Source: Collybiopsis luxurians FD-317 M1
Lineage: Eukaryota; Basidiomycota; Agaricomycetes; Agaricales; Omphalotaceae
DNA length: 48,285 nucleotides
NCBI GenBank assembly: GCA_000827265.1
Contig: KN834783.1
Coordinates: 242,339 to 290,623, forward strand
Reading direction: 5' to 3'
The notes beneath the pieces were generated by a model, which made no database searches, was not told the origin of the DNA, and saw only the letters and a list, made by a program, of their open reading frames with translations. The position numbers were made by a program, and so were the translations under genes. Of this stretch, positions 1-12,054 are shown piece after piece. Position 1 is the first letter of the stretch; every line of letters begins with the position of its first letter.

Positions 1-104
1 ACCGCTTTTGACCGCTTTCCCAATATTGTTCACACGGGAATGATGAACAATGAGCTCGAAGATACTTAGATTGATTATTTAGCCTTAATGTCTCTCAAAG
101 TAAG

Positions 105-235
105 CACAAGTAAAAAAGTAAATAAAGTTACTTAAGTTACTTGCAAGTAACTTTGTCGCGACAAAGTAACTTAAAGTTACTTTTGTATGGCGAAGTTAGC
201 GGAGTTTGAAATTCTCAAGTTACTTTGTCAACACC
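105..235. repeat. AAGTTACTT-rich palindromic repeat
   Basis: The motif AAGTTACTT/AAGTAACTT recurs about six times. In the middle, 150-167 is a perfect 18-bp palindrome (ACTTTGTCGCGACAAAGT). A further AAGTTACTTTGTC follows near 217. The arrangement looks like the remains of a small inverted-repeat (MITE-like) element. No coding function is apparent. Confidence 0.5.
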
Positions 236-469
236 CCCTACTACTTACCGGAAGCTTATAGTGAATCGAGAGCCGTTAGGAACCCCATGGTCAGTTGGTT
301 TTCGACTAAGGAGATAGCAAATTGGTACATCCAACTTTTCCACACGTTTTACCGATCTCATAACGAGGGAATGGGCTGTTTAACCTACCAAGGATCATTA
401 CCGTCTATACCTCCATTATATGGCCGGCACAGCTCTAGATGATATATAGTAGCATAAGACTCGGGACAT

Positions 470-1689
470 TTGATGGTGGCCGTCCAACTTCAGCAGTACA
501 TATATCCATTAGTAATTGAACATGTTGTGGAACATTAGTATAATGAACCAATGAAGCTGTTCATCTGCTCAACACTGAAATTCGCTCCATGCACATATTC
601 CATATTCAAAGTGCTCCAGAGATGCTTTAATCATATGCTGTAGTGTAATGCTGCTGTGCTTAATAATGTCATTTATCTATAAATTAGCAGTCGTCAGATT
701 GGCTACCTTAAATTCCTGTTTCATTGGGAAGAATACAGATGAAGCTCCCACTTTACAAGAAGAGATATGGGAGGATATAGGGACTTTATCAGTGACACTT
801 CTTGTAAGACGAAAATGGATGTACGTAGAAATGATGCTCATGCATGCTTCAGATCCTCATTGGGGGTAGCATCATGGTCTGGAGCTATCTGATGACCAAA
901 AGTCATGGAAAATTCTTCCCATAATCATCATGATGGCCAACATTGGTACATTGCAAAAATAAAGCTACAGGCTCAGGCTCACATTCACTTCATATTTCAT
1001 GCTTCTGGGACTAGATATTGCGGATTGCATTTTGGATATAATTACAAGCCCTCGAGAGACCGTACAAGCTTCGGTACTAACATTGGACTGAATTGCTATC
1101 ACTGCATCTTTCATCTTTAATTTATTTGTAACACTTTTCATCATGTGGAAGTGGTGGTAAACTTCTGGTTATGATGTGTGTTCACTGTTTTGCATTTCAT
1201 GATTTTTCAAACGAAATATCTAGGGATCTCCATCAAACTTTGGCTGTGGTTTCTGGCAGGAGCAACAGTGTGTCTAGGATCCTTCTTCTATTGATGGAAC
1301 CCAGAGCAATATTCTGTGCTACACAATGTCTGAATGTCATCTTTTCAATAATTACAACCTACGATTCACGTTCAGTTTACTCATCGGGCTTACTACAAAA
1401 TGCCAAATATGTGTTAAGTGCATTATTTGTAGTTGCTACTGTAAGTGGACATCTTTGTTCTACTTCTTGGTTTTGTAATTAGCTCTAACTAATTTAGGCA
1501 TGGTATCCTGCAACAGTGATTAAATTGGTCAGCACCAACAACTCGCCTGTGGTTGAAATAGTCCATCATATTGAGACCCCTCGACTGAGTACTCACATGA
1601 TTCTTCCTTCCAGATCCAGACGAACTCATTTCAGATACTTCGCTAGCGGTAGCGTCATGAGTCATATTCATATGCATGTTCTTGTGTGA
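470..1689 (+). pseudogene. Relic of the seven-TM membrane protein family (copy 0)
   Basis: Exon-by-exon remains of the family present intact at 4803, 8874, 15929, 23237, 29524 and 34829. Exon 2 (about 600-811) is still open. The exon-3 match near 849-939 keeps IGGSIMVWS but then loses frame and meets stops. The exon-4 match (about 1008-1157) has the conserved L-D-W-I segment changed to L-D-stop (TGG to TGA). Exon 5 (from about 1222 to 1440) is open, and the last exon begins at 1498 with AWYPA. No convincing first exon is visible. At least two independent lesions make this a pseudogene. It has the same orientation as copy A. Confidence 0.75.
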
Positions 1690-2042
1690 TACCGTGCATC
1701 TATAACGAGTGCTAGCGGGCTACACTTCCGCCCGATGTAATGTTGGCAGAGTGGAAGTATCGTGGCAGAGAAAAGGTTGCGGCGACGTTTGCTTAATATA
1801 CGTACTTTACACATTACTCCATGAATCCGAAAACTTAAGTGAGGTTGCTAAGTTGCCTTGTGAAACGAAGGTGAGATGAAGATATCACGAACACTTGTAA
1901 GTGACTTTTTATTTGGTCCATTCGTTGCGTGACTACGTACCCAGCCATTCCGAGTTTGTGGTCAAGGGAGTATTTATATATACAACATGACATGCGTGCT
2001 AGGTTCATACTGATTCATTCATATCAACTCTTCCTCTAGCGT

Positions 2043-2581
2043 TTACAAATCCTCATCTTTTTCATCTTTTGGGACAGGCTTAAATTCATACTCATCATCC
2101 TTCGAATCACTCCCTAAAACGTCTTCCGGCTCATCTGCGCCTTCGTTATCATCTATCAAGCATGGCGGGGATATCAGATTAGCAACACATGTTGAAGCGG
2201 ACGGTTAGGGAAAAAAAGGGAATACACACCTGTGAAAAATGACGATTCACGTCCTAAACCTGACAAGCAAAGTTGTGAATACGGAACTGCGTTAACCGCC
2301 AGTTCGACTTACCAGCCGATCCAGAGCGTGTCGAGGCCGTAGCCTGGTTACTACGACAGACGTCTTCGACACCCACACCCAGCCCCTGCAACCTTTCGCT
2401 AGCACGTTCCTTCGCGGCTTCGGAAACATTGTCATTCTTCAAAGTTCCTTTCAATCCAGCCGCGACGCGTTCAGGGTTCTTGTGTGAGTCTGTTGAGGAA
2501 ATCAATCGTTCGGTTAATCCATTTCAAGTTATAATAAGCAGCGAGATGAAGCAGTTTTGTTCAGAACTCACTGTCGGCCAT
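2043..2581 (-). CDS. Con-6 family (conidiation-specific protein 6-like) small protein
   Basis: I spliced four exons on the minus strand: 2581-2572, 2489-2313, 2259-2230 and 2152-2043, all with GT-AG introns, giving 108 aa. Residues about 4-38 carry the Con-6 repeat: NPERVAAGLKGTL, then NVSEAAKERASERL. This is the helix-forming motif of the Neurospora con-6 family, whose members are small and hydrophilic, often stress- or sporulation-associated, and without a known enzymatic role. The C-terminal third is very acidic (D/E/K-rich, ending KDEKDEDL). The start MADN is set by a 10-nt first exon. Family members often have two Con-6 repeats; only one is seen here. Family assignment is confident; the exact splicing of the tiny exons is less so. 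Confidence 0.82.
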
Positions 2582-2599
2582 TTCTTTCTACGGAGGTAA

Positions 2600-4790
2600 A
2601 TTGAATAAACGCTGCGATTGGGCGGTGATGGAAAGCTGAGGGTTTGTTAAAGTGAGGGATAGCGAGATGGGGAAACAGTCTTCAAAGTACGTCTGTATTT
2701 ATAGCCTTCCACTGGACCACCTAAGGGGGAAGGAATCGAGGCTCGAAGAAAAATTGACGTCAGTCTTTGGACATAGGAGGTTGGGTAAGTGTATGATGGA
2801 GGTTCGCTCATCTGAAATAAAGCCAAGATCTTGAGCACCTTACTATCGTCAGGCTTGGAGTACGTCGGGGCGATCAAGAGCAGGGAGTGTGTGGTCATTG
2901 CGACGATTGTTCAGGAAATTTACTGGCTTCAGCGACCAATAAATCAAGCAGGTCGGATAATTCGATTCGATAGCTGGAATGCAATTGCAAGTAAATGTAA
3001 GTAACGGAAAGACATTATGTGCATCATGCATCATGAAAGCTGGTGGCGTCGACCAGTCTGTGATGCGCTACGTCAAAGGATTTTTGCATGAAAATAGAAC
3101 ACGATCTTGCAATTGAGGAGTACTCATCGCTCCGCATCATTTTGAACAGAACGATCGAACGTTCTATTCCATTCCGACTGAGCTAAGGACTATCATGATG
3201 CCGCAATAATGAAAAGACGGCTGAGCTATTGATGAAAAATGTGTAGCATTTCCAAACAAGCGCGGCTTATGACCAAACAAATAAGATTGGAGAGGTAGAA
3301 CGTTGGAGAGGTAAACGAAAGTTACTGCACTTGAACAACGGATCTTCGTGAAATTTCGACGAGTATAGCCAGAACCAGAGCTTCGAAAGGAACAGCAAAT
3401 GCAGAATAGTGTAACCTACAGAGCATTTTCGAGTAAGAGGGGAAGTATGGTATCATGAGTGGGACAAGATACATCCTGATAGAAGTTGCAAGGTTCCACT
3501 GTGCCATCCAGAGGGAGCTCATAAATAGGGAAGGGAGCATATAGCTGGCCAAGGAATTAGGAGCTGAACAAAGTTTTGCTGCTCGAGCCCTACCTGGAAA
3601 CATCGTTCTGAAGACATACGAAGTAAACCCTTACAACGAGGAATAGAAACTATGCCCTCGACTCATGGAACAACACAGAATACTATGTCCGCTATGCATT
3701 CCCCGGCATGTTCTAGATCGGAAGGTACTGTTGAAGGCGAATCTGACTTGGAATCAGTAGACTCTAAGCTGACGTCGGTCTCAAAGTGGAATGCTAGTTT
3801 AGGGCCCGGGGGGTTAGGGGTAAACGCCATAGTCTTCATTACCCCAAAGTTCTCCTTGACGTCTGGTCAAATTGAGCGAGCAAGAAGCTATACAAAACAT
3901 CATGCGGGCCACTGATCCCTCTTTCCCGTGATTTCTTCTCTTCCCTTTCCTTGGAGTCTCATTCATCTAGATTCGAGCCTGGTTTCTTTTTCTTTGGCGT
4001 TAATGTGACTTCTCATCATGAATTAATACATCTGAGAATCGCCACCTCGGCTTGACCTCGGCAGCACTGCCGCACTAACAATTGGAAACAGGGTGAATCC
4101 AAACATCTCAAAACATTCAAAAGATGGTAACCTGGTTGAACTATAGTCGACTATGATTCATAGTTGACAGCTCTCACCGCCCTCAACTGATGATCACAAG
4201 ATGATCATGAAAGTGATTCTCGGGATTTCCTAATGGACAATTCAGTTCCCATACTTAGCTCTGAAAGACCGGCAATATAGAACAGCATAGACTAGTGAAT
4301 GCCGTATTTGAATGGCATCCGAGCTAGAAGTTCCAGTGCAGATGTTTTACTTTGCATATACACTGTAGCACAGCATTGGTACATACTGGATTTGAAGTTT
4401 CACCTTACTGACAGAAATCTACATCAGAAAGACACTTTTTGAGGTGGGTTCTGATCGGCTGCTAAAGCCCTCCAATACAAGTCTACAATAGATAAAAATG
4501 ATTTTGTTGGACCAATCTTGTTGGTTGAGAACTTGAGTGTCCTTTAGAAATTGCTCAAAGAGGAAGATAACGTCAGGAAGCTCCACCTAGGTCACACCAA
4601 AGGCGCAACGGGTAGCCCCTCTGTTGGTAGTCCTATGACTCGAAGATCACAACGGAGTTTTAATAATATCATTGTTGATCATTGTTTGTTTAACCTGACA
4701 GTTTTATAACGGTCGGTAGCAAACGCGCCATCTTTGCCTCGGACTGGCAGCAGATCCATTTTTACAAACTCATTAAGGATTGGAGCATAC
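2600..4790. other. Intergenic stretch without a supported gene
   Basis: Only short open frames occur here. One (3652-3915, +, 87 aa) is Ser/Thr-rich and ends in a basic segment. Another (3322-3603, -, 93 aa) is moderately hydrophobic. Neither resembles a family I recognise and neither has clear splice partners. I see no transposase. Confidence 0.4.
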
Positions 4791-4802
4791 TTGACACTCA
4801 AA

Positions 4803-6054
4803 ATGACTTCTGAGGACCAAGAAGAGCTAATTGTCGTGGGTTTTAATACAATCCTTAACTTCATCAACGTAATAATTCTAGGAGTGGGTTGGGGTGCGCA
4901 ATTATTACCGGCCACGATAGTGTCAATTACTAAAGCAAATTTAAAGGAGCGCTAGTTCTAATGGCATATGGTGCACTTTGCCGTCTGAGGTAAATCTTAA
5001 CCGTGGTTCAGGAATTTTCTTATATCTTTCCTCAGCATGAAGCCTCGGACATTCTCTCGAAATATCTTATTCATGCTATGCCTCGCAATGCTATTGGCCC
5101 TCACGGTGAACCTGATCGCAAATACAACAGGCGCCTTGCTTGAGGCTTCCAACATTGCTGGAAAGGACTCAGATCAGGCTGTCACAACCCAACTCTTGAT
5201 CATAAACAATCTAATTAATTTTACACAGAATATTGCAGTAAGTCATCAGTGCAGTGCAAACATGAAGTGCATGAGTGTATTTTATACTAATACACTTCAG
5301 CTTGCTATAGGAGATATGGCCGTGATCTGGAGAGCATGGGTATTACTACCTAACAGCAGGCTTTGGAAAATTCTGCTTACAATTCTCATGATTGCCAATA
5401 TGGGTTTGTAGTAGAAATAGTATAAAAGCTGATTGGTCCGCTGACTTCTTCTCCTTCTAGGTCTACTTATTACAGGTTGTGTTGAAGATGACATTGACAC
5501 CCAGGAAGTACTTCAAGGTGGTTCAGCAAGCTTTGACTGGATTTCGCTTATCGTTTCCTGTGTCATCAACATGCTCGTTACACTATTCATTCTGTGGAAG
5601 TGGTGGTAAGTTTTCATTCAGATGCACCGGGTTACATGGAACATACCGTTCAATGTCCAGGGTTTACCAAAAAGCTATGAAAGCTTTGTCTTTTAGAGGA
5701 AATAGTTCTGTCCATAAGATTCTTCTTCTCTTGATAGAATCCGGAGGAATTTTTTGTGCAGTACAATTACTAAGTGTTATCATCAGGAGCCCGCTTCCTG
5801 TGTCTACACCTGTACCTGATGGTTGGATAGAGTACTCGCATGTAATAGATGCAGTCTTTCCAACGATCACAGTAAGTCTAGACATTATTTCTTATGAATC
5901 TTATCCTTACCTGTTTACAAATCAATCAATACAGGCATGGTATCCTGCAGCGGTGATTTTATTAGCTGATACACAAAACTCACCGGTTATGGAAACAATC
6001 CAATATAGCGAGAGAACCCAAGATATCGGAAATTCTCATAATCATTCAACATGA
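4803..6054 (+). CDS. Seven-transmembrane protein of unknown function, copy A
   Basis: Seven exons: 4803-4893, 4947-4989, 5036-5237, 5301-5403, 5461-5605, 5661-5871 and 5935-6054, giving 304 aa. The 53-nt first intron (4894-4946, branch-like ATTACTAAAG) matters: without it the frame breaks. With it the join reads VGWGALVLM, as in the other copies, and exon lengths match theirs. Hydrophobic segments fit seven TMs. Motifs include IGDMAVIWRAWVLLP at the TM3/TM4 junction, DWISLIVSCVINMLVTLFI in TM5, ILLLLIESGGIFC in TM6 and AWYPAAVILL in TM7, followed by a short polar tail. This is an expanded Agaricomycete family without an established role. It is GPCR-like only in topology and lacks STE3 motifs. 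It is more diverged than copies B-D. Intron 3 (5238-5300, 63 nt) can be read through in frame. Confidence 0.8.
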
Positions 6055-6059
6055 TTAGA

Positions 6060-7080
6060 GATTTAGGTCAGCTTCTCCATCCTTACGACAGACACAAATC
6101 TAACTTTCAACTTCAGAAAATCAATGGATGGTTGCCAGTGGATATGCCAATTGCCTTTTGTTTCATGTTATCTATACCATCGTTTTCAACTTGATATTGA
6201 TTCACAATTGACCATTCTTCATAATTGTATTCTGTGGAATAGTAATACACATGCGGAAAATAGCCAATTCGTCAATTGCTCGGCTAATCTTCGAAGACGG
6301 GCATGAGTACTAAGGCATTGCGGAAGTGTTACACTTCAGGCTCGAGACAGAGGAAACATGAGCCAAGGAGCAGAGAAAGTGCCACGGATAACTGGCGTTG
6401 ATTCCACAGAGAAGTACATACAGAATACATGAGCTTAAATGCCTTAATAGGAAAAGAGCTAGATGGGAGTAATGACAATTAACTAGACAGGAGCGTAAGT
6501 ACAAACTAACATGCTAATGTATGCTATGTTAGGAGGCTAAGTGTGGGACAGGGATCGTAGTTGGGCGCGTATGCGGAGTGTTCCCAGTCTTGGAATCGTG
6601 GGGTAAGGGTGTAACCCTTACAAGGTCTTGAGGCATAATGAAACATATTGAGCGATAAGCATCTCGACTCGTGGGGCCTCACTCAAGGGCGACATAAATC
6701 TCCATTTGATCTCGTAAGGGGAGCAGGAAGAAGGCGAACAGATGGGGGGTGGAACTATGGTGTGCGGTTATATTGCAAAAACTATTCGAAACTGAGCTGC
6801 GTGGCGAGCAATGGCACTTGGCAAAACATAAATCTAACAGGGAAAGACTTAGAAGAACTGCATATTGTTCAAATAATGACAACCGAGCTCCAACATGAAT
6901 AGTGGCTCCGGATGAGACCCCTCCGTGTCTGATATTGTGATGAGATATTCGCAGCTGCAATGAGAGCAGCCCATTACCGTACCTAGATTTGGAAGCGAAC
7001 ATAAGCAGGCGGGAAGGCGGAAGTTCAGGAATGCCAAGTTGCGGGACGCAGTGATAGAGGTATGCCGAGTTGCCGTACGT
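6060..7080. other. Non-coding spacer; start of repeat homology
   Basis: No gene is supported. From about 6640 (the GGGGAGCAGGAAG region near 6717) the DNA resembles 13550-14110 and 20950-21500, marking the upstream arm of the tandem unit, here in its most diverged copy. The open frames in this arm on the minus strand are not conserved in length among the three copies. Confidence 0.5.
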
Positions 7081-7087
7081 AGAGGTT

Positions 7088-7536
7088 ATTGTCCTCGCCT
7101 TCATTGTCCCGTTGTCCCACTGGATCCAAAATCTTCAGTACTGTTCCCACAGGCCTAAACCGATTCCTAGAACGCCGGAGAGCTGTGAACGGCTGAGTTG
7201 TTCAACTGGTCCTTGTTCGCTGAGATTTTAGTATCGGCGGTACCTCGGGCCGGCCAGAAAATCGCCGTTTGGCACAATCATGCTCCATCCATCAATTCAC
7301 TGTAAGCGCAACGTCCAGCATTCGAAGCCAGTGCTTCCATTCTCGAGGGGTGGACCCAACTGATATGTTTTTCCCAGTGGGATCCCGAAAAACGAGTTTC
7401 TGGCTTCCGTTCTGACTTTTGGCGAGTCGGGAAACCGTGGCATGTTATATCCGCTCGGATAGTCCGCTCGGGCCGGATTCTGTTACGTGGCCTCGCTATT
7501 GTCCGCTTCACCATTGTTCGCTATTTCCCATTGTCC
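7088..7536 (+). promoter_or_regulatory. Cluster of ATTGTCC/ATTGTTC sites upstream of P1
   Basis: ATTGTCC occurs at 7088-7094, 7103-7109, 7498-7504 and 7530-7536, and ATTGTTC at 7513-7519. The core ATTGT/ACAAT is the type bound by HMG-box (Sox-like) factors, and fungal mating genes are known targets of HMG-box regulators. The same motif clusters upstream of P2, P3, the receptor and P6. Assignment to a factor is inference. Confidence 0.5.
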
Positions 7537-7607
7537 CCTCAATGAGAACGCAACTTGCCAATAGTTTTTTGTACCTTCCTGCCATTATGAAGCCAATGTA
7601 GGACTCT

Positions 7608-7614
7608 TATAAAT
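7608..7614 (+). promoter_or_regulatory. TATA box of pheromone gene P1
   Basis: TATAAAT lies 183 nt before the P1 start. The aligned positions in the two pseudogene units read CATAAAT (14571-14577 and 21961-21967). Confidence 0.5.
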
Positions 7615-7790
7615 TCCCAATACCGGGAGACGGCTTCAATTTTCTTCGCACTTTCGCCCGCGCATTCCAGCTCGCACTTTTTTTTATTGCGTCCCCTTTG
7701 CATCTGCTTTATCGCTCCTCTCTGCGACTGCGACACCTCCATCACAACCGTGCTAACTCTACCCAACAAACGCGACAATCTCTGACCTCC

Positions 7791-7955
7791 ATGGACGTTT
7801 TCGAAAGCTTTGACTTTTCCGGCGTCTTCGCGCCCACGCTTGCGGCCGACGAAGCTTCACTGTCGACTTTTATAGTTGACCCTTTAGCAATCCCTGTCAA
7901 CGAGGAGCACGAGACTGCATCTAGTGCCCCGCTGGGATTCTGTGTGATTGCTTGA
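7791..7955 (+). CDS. Lipopeptide mating-pheromone precursor P1 (CaaX, CVIA)
   Basis: A 54-aa intronless precursor beginning MDVFESFDF and ending GFCVIA. The C-terminal CaaX box (Cys51, two aliphatics, Ala) is the farnesylation signal of fungal a-factor-type pheromones. After prenylation the last three residues are removed and the Cys carboxymethylated. A charged NEEH stretch at 37-40 resembles the E-R/E-H N-terminal processing site of basidiomycete precursors, predicting a mature peptide of about 12 residues (His40-Cys51). I chose the M of MDVF over an upstream in-frame ATG because all homologues start MDxF. The mature peptide would act outside the cell on a STE3-type receptor. Its subfamily differs from P5/P6, and no receptor is adjacent; a seven-TM gene of another family converges on it. 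Confidence 0.9.
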   Translation: MDVFESFDFSGVFAPTLAADEASLSTFIVDPLAIPVNEEHETASSAPLGFCVIA

Positions 7956-7983
7956 CTGCCTATACACCTTCGCTTTGATACCT

Positions 7984-8042
7984 GTATGTGACGTTTTCGT
8001 CCTCCTGCTCCCAATTCAACTGACAAATCTTCTTTTTTCCAG
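7984..8042 (+). other. Probable 3'-UTR intron of P1
   Basis: GTATGTG donor 28 nt after the stop, CTGAC branch-like site, and a pyrimidine-rich TTTTTTCCAG acceptor, 59 nt in all. The same structure sits after P2 (14950-15006), P3 (22349-22405) and P4 (33870-33924). About 370 nt of conserved but apparently non-coding sequence follows. Confidence 0.6.
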
Positions 8043-8873
8043 AACGGATTGTTCCATTTCACCACTCGACCTGGAGCACTTTGACAGCTGCTCGTTGTTC
8101 ACTTGTGGATTATCTTTATACCTTTTTATCAACCTCTTTTTTCGACCTCACTCGCTGTATTCCAATCTTTCCATTCGACCTTCGATTCTCTCGCACGTTC
8201 ATAGTTCTTCTGTTCTGGGATCTATCCTCGTGCGTTTTGTACTTGCTCTCTCCCTTCTCCGTTCGACTGACTCTCCCCTCCCTTTAGGAACTTGTCTCTC
8301 CTTTATGCCGACGCATTATGTAGCTTACGTTGTTTCCTATATCCCAGCCTCTGTTCCTTTACCGGAATGTTCTCTTGAGGCTCAAATTCAACCTCTTGTA
8401 TTGTTAGCAGCTTGAATAATGCTCATATATTTCTTTTCTATCCACTATACTCGTGATATGACGCTGAGAAAACCTGGCGATAATCCAGTGCAGTTTCGCT
8501 GCTAATGCCAGTTGCGCGAAGGATACGAACTCGTCGCTTCGGGACCAATGAGAAACAGATTGAAGAAATCGGTGATGCCGCGGAACACTTTCCGCTAAAC
8601 CGCTCGAGTTCGAAAACTCAGGTGTACACTCGAGACTCTGTCTCGCTTTCACGGTAACTTCCTCGATACCAGTAGATTGACAAATAAATATGTATACATG
8701 CAGACAATATGCTTAAGATCATCTCGAACACTCGTGCTCCGTTGCGGATGATAAGAAACCGGGGCGCAGCCTTGAAGTAGTAAGTATTGCGATCCTCTTC
8801 GAATTAGCCGTGACCTTATATCAATAATCGTTAGTCCAGGTTTCACTGCGAACACAAAGCCTTACATTTCCTT

Positions 8874-10126
8874 TCACCCAGTACTGGTTGCAACATTGCT
8901 GTTGGCATTCATACTCCCAGGTTGAGTCATCTCTTCAAAATGAATTGATTCAGCAATAGGGGAGTTATTTGTGTTGACCAAAATAATCACTGCTGCAGGG
9001 TACAATGCCTAAATAGGTTAGAATTTATTTTGAAACTAAGATACTGAACAAGAACGTATGCTTACAGTAGCAACTGCAAACAAACTAACGACAAAGTGAA
9101 AACTGTATAGCAAGCCATTTGAATCCAAATTACTTGGAGCATATTTCAAAAACATGAAAAAGAAAATGTATAAACATTGTGCTGCGCAGAATATTGCTCC
9201 AGATTCTATCAGTAGAAGAAGAATCTTGTGGACAGAGGTGTTGCCTCTCCCCGGCGAAACGGCGGCCCAACTCTGCTGATGACCCCTGAATATCCAATCC
9301 AGCGAGTCAGCAAATGCAAAACACATTGCTAGCTACATACCGCCACTTCCATGCGATAAAAATGGTCACAAATAGATTGATGGTCAAGGAAGCAATAACT
9401 GAAATCCAGTCCAATGGCAGGAGAACACCTTGAAGAGACTTTTGACCTTCAATATTGTCCTCGGCCATGTCTGCTATATTCAATCCTGGGAGCACATCAA
9501 GTAAGTGAGCCCATGCTTTTGTTTTTGTAGTGTACCTATATTGGCCATCATGGCAACTGTCAAGAAAACTTTCCAAATACTCCTCTCAGGAAGGAAGACC
9601 CAAGCTCTCCAAACCACAATGCTGTCTCCAATAAGGACCTAAAGCATTTCTGAGGATGATGAGTGTGTGCAACTGATTCCAACTTACAGGCAGTGTCTGA
9701 GCCACATCACTTAGGCGATTCCAGTTTGCTTCCTGTACGATGGCAGCTTCATCTGTAATCTTTCCAATCGCCGGGGAAAGGCCCAGCAAAATGAATACTG
9801 AGAAATAGAGAAATGAGGCTGTTAAGCAAAGCAGCATCATAATGCAACAAATAATTAAGGCATCTCTAGAGCGTCTCCGTGATTTCTTGCTGGAAATCCA
9901 AATAAAAGATGCATCGATCCTGGATCAAAGTTCTGGCTTACCTCAGGATTCGAAGTGCAATGAATGTCATTAAGACTAAAGCCCCTGTAATATTCACATT
10001 CAGCAGATGTCCAATGCCTGATTGAAGTAACACACCAAAGCCCCATGAGGTAACTATTATATTTATAACATCGATAGTACCATTAACACCAGCATTAAAA
10101 AGCTCTTCTTGCAATTCAGTAGTCAT
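8874..10126 (-). CDS. Seven-transmembrane protein of unknown function, copy B
   Basis: Seven exons on the minus strand: 10126-10036, 9984-9942, 9889-9688, 9638-9536, 9485-9341, 9285-9066 and 9008-8874, giving 312 aa with no internal stop. Splicing out the 51-nt first intron yields one unbroken TM1 (INIIVTSWGFGALVLMTFIAL). Other landmarks: basic KKSRRRSR loop at about 46-53, TM2 ALIICCIMMLLCLTASF, IGDSIVVWRAWV before TM4, LDWISVIASLTINLF in TM5, ILLLLIESGAIFCAAQC in TM6, and ALYPAAVIILVNTNNSP in TM7. The tail is short and polar. The TM7 motif has Leu where copies A, E and F have Trp. The gene ends 919 bp from the P1 stop, tail to tail. No function is known; receptor or channel roles would be speculation. 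Confidence 0.87.
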
Positions 10127-10129
10127 TCT

Positions 10130-11350
10130 TGGTTATTGAAACAACCGCTCCTGAGAGCAATTCTTGGCTTGAGGGAGGGAAGTAGGAAATGCACTGTATT
10201 CTATATGTAGATATCCATACTTATATAAAATAATATGGAAAGAGAATGAGAAAAATATTGCTCTCGGATCAAGACTATGTGATGAAAAACATTTGGAGCG
10301 GAAAATTAATAGTAAGTACATCGAATATTCTGATAGAAAGCTTTCGTGATATTTTACATTAAGCATAGCTTTCCAGTTTCACTTATAATCAAACATTGTT
10401 GTTACATTGGCAACTGTAACGGTGTGTCACATATGGCCATAACACTTGTATAGCTCCGCATATACCCACATTCCTTCTATCCGTCATTTACCTTACATTC
10501 ACACCTTCATTCCATCTTCACCTGCATCATTACTTGTAGATCACTTGGCCAGTTACTCAACTTACTACATATACCATAATCCACTATATAAGCCAGCATA
10601 TACATAGAAGTGGGGCAGGATTTTCTTAATTGACACTTTTTCCTTGTCATTTTTGGCCGAATACTCAGTGAAGACTTTCGACGTCAGCTCACCTTGTTCA
10701 TCTTGACAGCAACTGCAGTTACCAGTGGAAGCAATGTACATTGCCCCATGTTTCTATGATTGGCTGGGTTAATAATAATTTTAGTCTGAATAGAGCCATC
10801 ATGGAGCTTAGAAACAGATACATCATGATGAATCCTATCCTCCTAGAAACCTCAGAACCCTGTGCCCTCTGATGTGCAACACCTTTGATTCTATCAATCC
10901 GGGGACACCTTCGATCACCTTCGATCTTAACCATTCTATGATGTTCAATAGAACCATCTGCAATTTCAAAAGTTCGAAGTCAATACTGGGATCAAGATCG
11001 GTTCTCGGAAATATATGATTATCCATCCAAATGGTGTGGAGCCCCCAAATTATCCTGACTTGCTTGGAAACTGATGTATGAGAGCACCTGTTGATCATCA
11101 TGTGACGAGGTTGGAACGGAATGAAGTTGCAGTGCACAATGCCACATATTATTGCCTTGTGGGTCTATGAATGCCAGCCGGGTTAATTTTAGTGCAAATA
11201 GAGGTGTCACGGTGCATTGAAACAGGTGCATTACGGCGAAACCTCTACACCTCAGAAACCTCAGCTCTCTTGAGTGCAGTGCCAAGTTTTGGATGGACCA
11301 TGTGTTGTGCACTCCATGAATCACCGAATCAGTCATTTAGGACCTAAGGA
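10130..11350. other. Non-coding part of unit 1
   Basis: Upstream region of copy B and moderately repeated DNA. The block with repeated CTCAGAAACCTCAGCTCTCTTGAGTGCAG-type sequence recurs in units 2 and 3 and, diverged, near 36300. Short minus-strand open frames here are not conserved as proteins. I see no gene. Confidence 0.45.
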
Positions 11351-11545
11351 CTCACTAGCAGCAAATCTTGGTGGACTCTCCTAGATGCGAATCAGTCCAC
11401 AAGACTCTTCTTCTACTGATAGAACCCAGAGCAATATTTTATTCAGCTCAATGTTTGAACATTATTCTTGTCGCACTTGTAATTTACTATGCTCCAGTGA
11501 CAGGCTATTTACCAGTGTTGCCGCGGTTCAATCTGCGAACTTACT
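11340..11545 (+). pseudogene. Solitary exon-6 relic of the seven-TM family
   Basis: The stretch around 11395-11480 reads KTLLLLIEPRAIFYSAQCLNIIL. This matches the TM6 exon of the seven-TM family (KILLLLIESGAIFCAAQC) without neighbouring exons. It is followed by GAACC/GGTTC-rich sequence. Confidence 0.7.
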
Positions 11546-12054
11546 GGACCGGGTTCAAACCTGAACCGAACCTGAGGTTCAGGTCCAGGTTCTACACTTT
11601 CTGTGAACTGAACCTCGAGGTGCAGTTTGCCCCCCTCCTACAGCTACGGCACTGGCTCATTCACACAAAGGACATCAGCAGCACCACTCACTTGACACCC
11701 TGCCATTGGTAGTGGGCCAACACTGCTGCGTGACAGTTACTCGTGCCCTGCGCGGTGGCGCCGATCAGTATCTGGTGACTGCCGCCACCCCAACTCAGTC
11801 TAGACTCAAAATGGTTTGTAATTTATTATCATGATGGCTGTAATACATTACTTTGTGTCACTAGTATTACATCATTAAAATAAAATTGCCTGTAAAGGAT
11901 CAGGCATGGAATTCACCACCACAAAAACTCAGCATTTTGTTACATTCCATGCATCCATAATGGTAAGTTCAGTTCAGAGTGATCTAAAGTCAGTGTAAGA
12001 GATTCAACAAATATTACAGACTTGATTGAGAACCAGACTGCCAACTCTATTCAT

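Noticed and set aside
4803..4954. Copy A as a frameshifted pseudogene
   Set aside because: The apparent shift disappears when the 53-nt intron 4894-4946 is removed, giving the standard 91/43-nt exons.
7948..8415. 155-codon + strand open frame downstream of P1, with similar frames after P2 (15045-15377) and P3 (22458-22778)
   Set aside because: The frames start in different places, differ in length, begin inside or just after the 3'-UTR intron and are low-complexity Leu/Ser/Arg/Phe-rich. I read them as conserved 3'-UTR DNA.
8404..8855. Minus-strand frames (MKARQSLECTPEFSN...) repeated in units 1-3
   Set aside because: They lie just past the stops of copies B-D and reflect duplicated flanking DNA; no domain or splice pattern supports a protein.
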